Of a stretch of 64,000 nt of DNA, positions 59,244 through 64,000 are shown piece by piece; the stretch's first letter is position 1; every line of letters starts with the position of its first letter. The stretch spans positions 186,001-250,000 of the forward strand of contig NZ_KB903621.1 in the NCBI RefSeq assembly GCF_000379725.1. The letters are read 5' to 3'. The position numbers and the translations under genes are program-made. The stretch is from Cytophaga aurantiaca DSM 3654 (GTDB lineage: Bacteria; Bacteroidota; Bacteroidia; Cytophagales; Cytophagaceae). The notes under the pieces were generated by a model, which was given only the letters and a program-made list of their open reading frames with translations, was not told where the DNA came from and did no database searches.

Positions 59244-60925
59244 TGAGAGCATATATTCTTTATCTGTTTGCCTTTTTGTTTTTATCCTTTCAGATACAAG
59301 CTGCAAAAAATGTTTCCATACCCGAAGCTGAATTGCAGAAACTTGCGCATCATATCGATAATCTCGTTAAGAGAGATAGCATTAATGAAGAGATTATAAA
59401 AATTTTACGCGATAGTTTAAAAGGTGAAAGTGCTTCTTTAACAAATCCACAAACAAAAAATGTTGAAGCTTCAACTGTAGAAATCACTGTTAAAGAACGT
59501 GGCGGAGTAACCGGAGATACATCTTTATTATTGTTTGTGGTCTTTGCTTTTGCAGCTGGATTGTTATCCATCATTACCCCTTGTGTGTTTCCCATGGTGC
59601 CGATGACTGTCTCTTTTTTCTCAAATACTTCTACTTCAAAAAAAGAATCTATCCGCAAAGCAATAATCTATGGATTATCGATTGTTGCTATTTATACATT
59701 GATTGGCGTAGTGATTGCACGGATCAATGGTCCGGAGTTTGCAAATTACATGAGCACACATTGGTTTCCGAATGTGCTGTTTACAGTAATCTTTATTGTC
59801 TTTGCCCTTTCCTTCTTTGGTTTGTTTGAAATTACACTTCCAAATAGCTTCATCAATAAGATTGATAAGCAATCGGATAAAGGTGGTTATATAGGTATTT
59901 TCTTTATGGCTTTCACGATTGTACTGGTATCATTTTCCTGCACAGGTCCGATTGTTAGTACAATCTTATTATCCGCTGCTGGTGGTGAAATCCTGAAACC
60001 GATTGTTGGAATGATTGCATACTCATCAGCGTTTGCTTTACCATTTACATTATTTGCTTTATTCCCTAATTGGTTAAAGTCGTTGCCTAAATCAGGTGGC
60101 TGGCTGAACACAGTTAAAGTAAGTCTGGGTTTTATTGAATTGGCCCTGGCGTTAAAGTTTTTAAGTATAGCCGATCAGGTTTATGGCTGGGGCTTGCTGA
60201 ACCGAAACGCCTTTTTGCTGATCTGGATTCTGATCTTCTTCACATTGAGTCTGTATCTGATCGGACTGATAAAATTAAGTGATCACGACAAAGGGAAAAT
60301 CAGTTGGCCAAGACGCGTGCTGGCGATAATGGTTTTTGTCTTTGCAGGTTATTTGGGAACAGGTGTTGCAGGTAATCCGCTCAAGCAGCTTTCAGGTTAT
60401 CTTCCGCCCCTCGAAGATTATACAACCAGTACAGATAAAATTTGCGGAACACCAAAGTATAATGATTTTCTACATTTGCCTTTGGGATTACAAGGTTATT
60501 TTGATTATAAAGAAGCACTTGCCTGTGCAAAACAGCAAGGCAAACCCTTATTTATTGATTTCACCGGACATGGCTGTTCCAATTGTAGGGAGATGGAACG
60601 AAATGTATGGGCAGATTCTACGGTTCTTAAACACCTAAACGAAGACTTTGTTGTAGTCGCATTGTATGTGGATGATATACACGAGCTACCTGAAAAAGAA
60701 TGGTATACATCAACGAAAGATGGAAAAACAAAAAAATCAATCGGCAAGCAAAATCACGATTTTCAAAATACACGTTTCAACTTTCTGGCTCAGCCATTTT
60801 ATGTAATTCTGGATCCGAATACAGAAAAAGAATTGACACAGCCGATGGTGTATGAGCGTAATGTTGATATCTATATTGACTTTTTGAAAGAAGGCAAGTC
60901 GAATTATAAGAAGTTATACGAATGA
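59243..60925 (+). CDS. dsbD: Thiol:disulfide interchange protein DsbD (membrane and thioredoxin domains)
   Basis: 560 residues. After a signal peptide and a helical linker (about 25-90), eight membrane helices form the beta domain: AAGLLSIITPCVFPMVPMTV (redox Cys in TPCVFPM), FALSFFGLFEITLPNSFINK and VLVSFSCTGPIVSTILLSAA (second redox Cys in SCTGP). The C-terminal gamma domain is a thioredoxin fold with LFIDFTGHGCSNCREMERNV (CxxC as CSNC) and QPFYVILDPNTEKE. Electrons pass from cytosolic thioredoxin through the membrane to periplasmic reductive pathways. The alpha domain, normally at the N-terminus, is encoded by the preceding overlapping gene. A strong terminator follows. Confidence 0.92.
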   Translation: MRAYILYLFAFLFLSFQIQAAKNVSIPEAELQKLAHHIDNLVKRDSINEEIIKILRDSLKGESASLTNPQTKNVEASTVEITVKERGGVTGDTSLLLFVVFAFAAGLLSIITPCVFPMVPMTVSFFSNTSTSKKESIRKAIIYGLSIVAIYTLIGVVIARINGPEFANYMSTHWFPNVLFTVIFIVFALSFFGLFEITLPNSFINKIDKQSDKGGYIGIFFMAFTIVLVSFSCTGPIVSTILLSAAGGEILKPIVGMIAYSSAFALPFTLFALFPNWLKSLPKSGGWLNTVKVSLGFIELALALKFLSIADQVYGWGLLNRNAFLLIWILIFFTLSLYLIGLIKLSDHDKGKISWPRRVLAIMVFVFAGYLGTGVAGNPLKQLSGYLPPLEDYTTSTDKICGTPKYNDFLHLPLGLQGYFDYKEALACAKQQGKPLFIDFTGHGCSNCREMERNVWADSTVLKHLNEDFVVVALYVDDIHELPEKEWYTSTKDGKTKKSIGKQNHDFQNTRFNFLAQPFYVILDPNTEKELTQPMVYERNVDIYIDFLKEGKSNYKKLYE

Positions 60926-60950
60926 GTTCTAAGCCGAAAAGATATTGAAG

Positions 60951-60972
60951 AGTCCCGCTATATGGCGGGACT
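60951..60972 (+). terminator. Rho-independent terminator after dsbD
   Basis: Stem agtcccgc (60951-60958) with gcgggact (60965-60972), 6-base loop, followed by a T-run (tttttgttttt). It lies 25 bp after the stop. Confidence 0.92.
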
Positions 60973-61025
60973 TTTTGTTTTTACCGCAATGAATACGCAA
61001 TGTTCATTTACAATTGCCTTTCATT

Positions 61026-61044
61026 CTTGGGGCGATGCCCCAAG
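61026..61044. repeat. GC-rich hairpin in the 350-bp gap after dsbD
   Basis: cttggggc (61026-61033) and gccccaag (61037-61044) pair perfectly around gat. It lacks a T-run on either side and stands out as GC-rich in AT-rich DNA. The rest of 60973-61275 is AT-rich without visible genes and should contain the promoter for the next gene. Confidence 0.55.
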
Positions 61045-61275
61045 AAATAAGTAATTTATTCAACCTTTCTTTTAATTTACCCTGAGTCTTTGGAGTAAAA
61101 AATTTTTAATAAAGCATGGACAGTAAAAACTACAAAATTCAACAAATTGAAAAATGACCCATTTTATTCAATAATTGTAATAAATCGTGTTAAAAATTAA
61201 ATTTTACGTTTTCCAACAAATAATTATATTGCACTATAATCTGATTATTAATTCATTTAGGTATTTATAATTACT

Positions 61276-62850
61276 ATGTCTAGGGTTAAGTCAAAAAGTC
61301 TATTTGATCTGATACATTCGCTGAGTCCGAATGAAAAAAGACACTTTAAAATCAATCATACTGGCAGCGGAGATCCGGATGATAAGAAAATGCTGCTTTT
61401 ATTTGACTATTTGAACAAACAAAAGGTGTTTAATGAGGAGCGCGTGTCGGAAGTAATACCAGCAATCAAGTCTTCTCAGCTCTCTAACCTGAAGGCGTAT
61501 TTGTACGAAAAGGTCATGCTCTCCCTCAGACAGTATAATTTACCTAAAATTCTGGATCTGCAGATCCGGGAACAGATTGATTTTGCGCAGCTTTTATTTG
61601 AGCGCCGTTTGTATCAGCAGGGAAAATCCTGTCTGAAAAAGGCTCGTCGCTTGTCTCAGGTACACGAAAATTTGGAGCTCACTCTGGAGATCATCAAACT
61701 TGAAAAGAGTATTTTGATGCTGACCATTGATGAGGATATTGAAGAAACGGTTGATACCATCATTGATGATGTGCGGAAAATCAATTCCCAGATCCACAAC
61801 ATCAATATGTTTTCGAATTTGAGCATCAAATTAAATTCCTATTATACCCGTATCGGGTTCATTCGTGATGAAGAAGACTCAATCCGTGTAAAAGAATACT
61901 TTATTAGTAATTTGCCTGATTATAAGGAAGAAGCTCTTTCTATTGGAGAAAAAATGACCTTGTATCTTTTATACATCGGTTATTATTATTTTCTGCAGGA
62001 CTTTTCGAATGGACACCTGTATGCCAATAGGTTAGTGCACTTGTATGAAGAGAATCCAGACCGCATTAAATTTTCTCCAGAAAATTATGTTAAGGCATTG
62101 AATAACTTAATGATAGCAGAATTCAAGTTGAATTACTTCAATGAGTTCGTTGAGAGTAAGCATAAGCTGATTAACTTTACAAATGATAGTACCGTATATT
62201 TTAATGAACGTTTGAAAACCAGTTTATTAAAGTATTATTTTATTCATGAATTGAACCTTTTTTTCCTTACAGGAGAGTTTCATGCAGGTGTAAAGAAGCT
62301 GTTTGTGGACCGAAAAGAGGACATAGATGATCTGCTTCAAAAGCTCGATCCGCACTCTGCTCTGATCTTAATGTATAAGATTTCATGTCTGTATTTTGGA
62401 GCCGGACTATACAACCATTGTTTGAGATGGCTGAACAAGATTATCAATATTCCGAACGTTGATATTCGGGAAGATATTCATTGTTTTGCCCGGATCATAA
62501 ATCTGATCTGCCACTATGAACTTGGGAATTTTGACGTGATCAAATACTATATTATTTCGACGTATCGATTTTTATGGAAGCGTGACGATTTACGGATGTT
62601 CCAGAAATACATTCTTAAATTCCTGAAAGATCTGAATGATGATGTAGATGTAAATGAATTGGTAAGCAGATTCCGAACCTTAAAAAATCAGCTGGAACCA
62701 ATAGAAAATAGTGCTTATGAAAAAAGAGCATTTATCTATTTTGATATTATATCCTGGCTGGAAAGTAAAATTGAAGGAACAACCGTTCAGGAAATTATAA
62801 TGAGCAAGGCGAAAGCCAAAGGATTTTATCTGGACCCGGAAGAACTATAA
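61276..62850 (+). CDS. Conserved helical (TPR-like) protein of unknown function
   Basis: 524 residues. The N-terminus KSKSLFDLIHSLSPNEKRHF is a conserved opening of a Bacteroidota protein family without assigned function. Everything after it is alpha-helical in repeating pairs (IDFAQLLFERRLYQQGKSCL, KMTLYLLYIGYYYFLQDFSN, NYVKALNNLMIAEFKLNYFN, ILMYKISCLYFGAGLYNHCL), suggesting a TPR-like solenoid for protein contacts. There is no signal peptide and no catalytic motif; it is probably cytosolic. It is monocistronic, with 11 bp to the convergent HxlR gene. Confidence 0.65.
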   Translation: MSRVKSKSLFDLIHSLSPNEKRHFKINHTGSGDPDDKKMLLLFDYLNKQKVFNEERVSEVIPAIKSSQLSNLKAYLYEKVMLSLRQYNLPKILDLQIREQIDFAQLLFERRLYQQGKSCLKKARRLSQVHENLELTLEIIKLEKSILMLTIDEDIEETVDTIIDDVRKINSQIHNINMFSNLSIKLNSYYTRIGFIRDEEDSIRVKEYFISNLPDYKEEALSIGEKMTLYLLYIGYYYFLQDFSNGHLYANRLVHLYEENPDRIKFSPENYVKALNNLMIAEFKLNYFNEFVESKHKLINFTNDSTVYFNERLKTSLLKYYFIHELNLFFLTGEFHAGVKKLFVDRKEDIDDLLQKLDPHSALILMYKISCLYFGAGLYNHCLRWLNKIINIPNVDIREDIHCFARIINLICHYELGNFDVIKYYIISTYRFLWKRDDLRMFQKYILKFLKDLNDDVDVNELVSRFRTLKNQLEPIENSAYEKRAFIYFDIISWLESKIEGTTVQEIIMSKAKAKGFYLDPEEL

Positions 62851-62861
62851 AATACGATCCA

Positions 62862-63269
62862 CTACAATTGGTCAAAGAAAGATTCTTCGTCAGCACTTAA
62901 ATTAAGTGTCGCTGGTTTCGGCTGTTCTGTAGGCGCAGATTTTAAGTCGACCAAAGAACGGCCATAGCTTTCCAGAGCGCTTAATGCAGGAATCATTTCT
63001 AATGCTTTTGCTGTTAATTTATAATCAATTTTTGGAGGATTTCCTTCAACAACAACACGTTCAATAAAATTTTCCTCTTCAAGTTCTTTTAATTGTAAGC
63101 TTAACATTCTATCTGTAATAGATGGAATGTTTTTTCTTAAATCTGAGAATCTTAGTGGTTTATCAATTAAATTCCAAATTATTATAAATTTCCATTTTCC
63201 GTATAGAACTTCGTTTAAAAGCTCTAAACCAGACTTGAACCACTTATTATTATATTTTATATCACTCAT
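62862..63269 (-). CDS. HxlR-family winged-helix transcription regulator
   Basis: 135 residues, the family's normal size. The core KWKFIIIWNLIDKPLRFSDL, RKNIPSITDRMLSLQLKELE, then EENFIERVVVEGNPPKIDYK and LTAKALEMIPALSALESYGR, is the HxlR winged helix with the conserved W-x-x-x-I-I and Y-x-L-T segments. There is one Leu/Ala-rich C-terminal helix and an acidic tail. The redox-sensing Cys near the N-terminus of YodB/HypR-type members is absent, so a thiol switch is unlikely. Targets are unknown; no divergent gene shares its promoter. The TAC-N6-GTA repeat before the OYE gene is the only HxlR-like site noticed in the window. Confidence 0.92.
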   Translation of the reverse strand: MSDIKYNNKWFKSGLELLNEVLYGKWKFIIIWNLIDKPLRFSDLRKNIPSITDRMLSLQLKELEEENFIERVVVEGNPPKIDYKLTAKALEMIPALSALESYGRSLVDLKSAPTEQPKPATLNLSADEESFFDQL

Positions 63270-63348
63270 AAATTCAATATTTTAATATATAATATACAAA
63301 TATAAAAAGAATAGTTATTTAATAAAATCCCTTATTTAAAGGTCAAAA

Positions 63349-63384
63349 AAAAACCTGTCCCGATGGCTATCGGGACAGGTTTTT
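63349..63384. terminator. Rho-independent terminator downstream of the 72-residue membrane protein
   Basis: Perfect 16-bp stem (63349-63364 with 63369-63384), tetraloop ggct, core cctgtcccgat / atcgggacagg, A-run and T-run on the two sides. It lies 20 bp after the stop at 63405. It shares the cccgat..atcggg core with 34465-34500. Confidence 0.92.
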
Positions 63385-63404
63385 CCAAATAAGGATTTAA
63401 TTTT

Positions 63405-63623
63405 TTAATAAGGGTTTGTATAGCTATTAGGAGCTACAACAATGTACTGACCAACTAAAATCATAATTGCTGAAATTGCAATGATTGCTGCAAACATAAC
63501 CTCTTTTGATTTTATAATAGCACCGTTGGAATCTCTCATCGCTTTAGCGTTTGAAAGCATATAGCCACTGAAATTTCCTACAATGAAACCTACCACGATC
63601 AATATTGTACCTAATGTACCCAT
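63405..63623 (-). CDS. Small two-helix membrane protein of unknown function
   Basis: 72 residues. GTLGTILIVVGFIVGNFSGY (helix 1) and VMFAAIIAISAIMILVGQYI (helix 2) are connected by LSNAKAMRDSNGAIIKSKE. The N-terminal ATG at 63623 is directly followed by the first helix. Small proteins of this layout are common in Bacteroidota but have no known role. It has its own terminator and a promoter in the 235-bp gap towards the right end, where nothing else is visible; it is divergent from the truncated secreted-protein gene. Confidence 0.6.
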   Translation of the reverse strand: MGTLGTILIVVGFIVGNFSGYMLSNAKAMRDSNGAIIKSKEVMFAAIIAISAIMILVGQYIVVAPNSYTNPY

Positions 63624-63858
63624 AGTATATAACTGTTAATGATTTTAAATTTAATGACCAGCAGAACGCAGAAGCTTTCTACAATGTGAACAAAAATAAT
63701 AGATACAAATCAATTCCACCACTTTTTTGACCATTTAAATTTTAAAATAACTTTAAATAATAAAAAAACAGCTATCCTTATTCTATATCTCTGTATTCTA
63801 CTGTGGTTTCACACATTTATTAAGTAAATTTGGCTGTTAACTTAAAAAATTATTGTCT

Positions 63859-64000
63859 GTGAGAAAGTCTATTACGTTACTGTTTATCTTCTTTTTAACA
63901 CTTTTCGTTTCTGTTGCACAGTTTAAAAGGCAACGTGAGTATTCAGGCTTTTTCGATACATATTATTATAGAGGTCCAATTACATTTACACTTGGAGGGG
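63859..64000 (+). CDS. N-terminal fragment of a secreted, probably outer-membrane protein (partial)
   Basis: A frame starting with GTG at 63859 (an in-frame TTG at 63853 is an alternative) is open to the right edge, giving about 47 residues. The signal peptide (RKSITLLFIFFLTLFVSVAQ) is followed by FKRQREYSGFFDTYYYRGPI, then TFTLGG. The aromatic start followed by glycine recalls outer-membrane beta-barrel proteins of Cytophagales, but the fragment is too short to assign. No ATG is available in this stretch, so the start codon is uncertain. Confidence 0.5.
   Translation, partial: MRKSITLLFIFFLTLFVSVAQFKRQREYSGFFDTYYYRGPITFTLGG

Overview
The window reads as chromosomal DNA of an AT-rich, gliding Bacteroidota bacterium of the Cytophagales, most likely Cytophaga or a close relative. 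The evidence is a GldJ-like lipoprotein, a GldM-family protein, a PorP/SprF-family protein and a cargo protein with a C-terminal type IX secretion (T9SS) sorting domain, plus many Bacteroidota-type lipoproteins and genes without strong Shine-Dalgarno sites. The assignment is inferred from gene content. No rRNA, tRNA, CRISPR array, insertion sequence or prophage was recognised.

Layout. 1-9055 is almost all minus strand: a truncated FadL/OmpP1 porin, a DinB-like protein, a cation/proton antiporter with a secreted partner, a DGPF protein paired with an ECF sigma factor carrying a TPR tail, a Fic protein preceded by three copies of a 22-23 bp repeat, and the YebC regulator. 9201-11337 is a short plus-strand stretch of poorly known genes around a long nested hairpin. 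11414-21085 returns to the minus strand: small membrane proteins, a GT-C-like membrane protein, a UvrD-like helicase, a T9SS cargo protein and a TPR protein.

21086-26160 looks like the replication-origin neighbourhood. A 452-bp AT-rich intergenic region holds several near-consensus DnaA boxes. About 2.5 kb further on, the region upstream of mnmG carries four identical parS-type sites. Between them are an Ig-like lipoprotein gene, a methyltransferase gene and mnmG. ybeY, an RsbW-like kinase, a very long DUF4175-like coiled-coil protein, a peptide-binding lipoprotein and exonuclease III follow.

33733-52783 mixes strands: comF, the gldJ-like gene, a lipoprotein divergent from a solitary gldM-like gene, sugar aminotransferase and glycosyltransferase genes, hemH, glycyl-tRNA synthetase, an old yellow enzyme with a candidate operator, an RDD protein, a dicarboxylate symporter, an orphan PorP/SprF protein, a cysteine desulfurase and glmM. 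52928-60925 holds mazG, an EamA transporter, an RluD-type pseudouridine synthase, a PLP-dependent deaminase-like enzyme, an M20 dipeptidase and a two-gene DsbD system. Five successive intergenic gaps here each contain a different inverted repeat built from short words. The window ends with a helical protein, an HxlR regulator, a small membrane protein and the start of a secreted protein.

Most genes are housekeeping or envelope functions. The unusual material lies mainly between genes: the DnaA-box/parS pair, the Fic repeats, the nested hairpin, the palindromic gaps and two operator-like palindromes.
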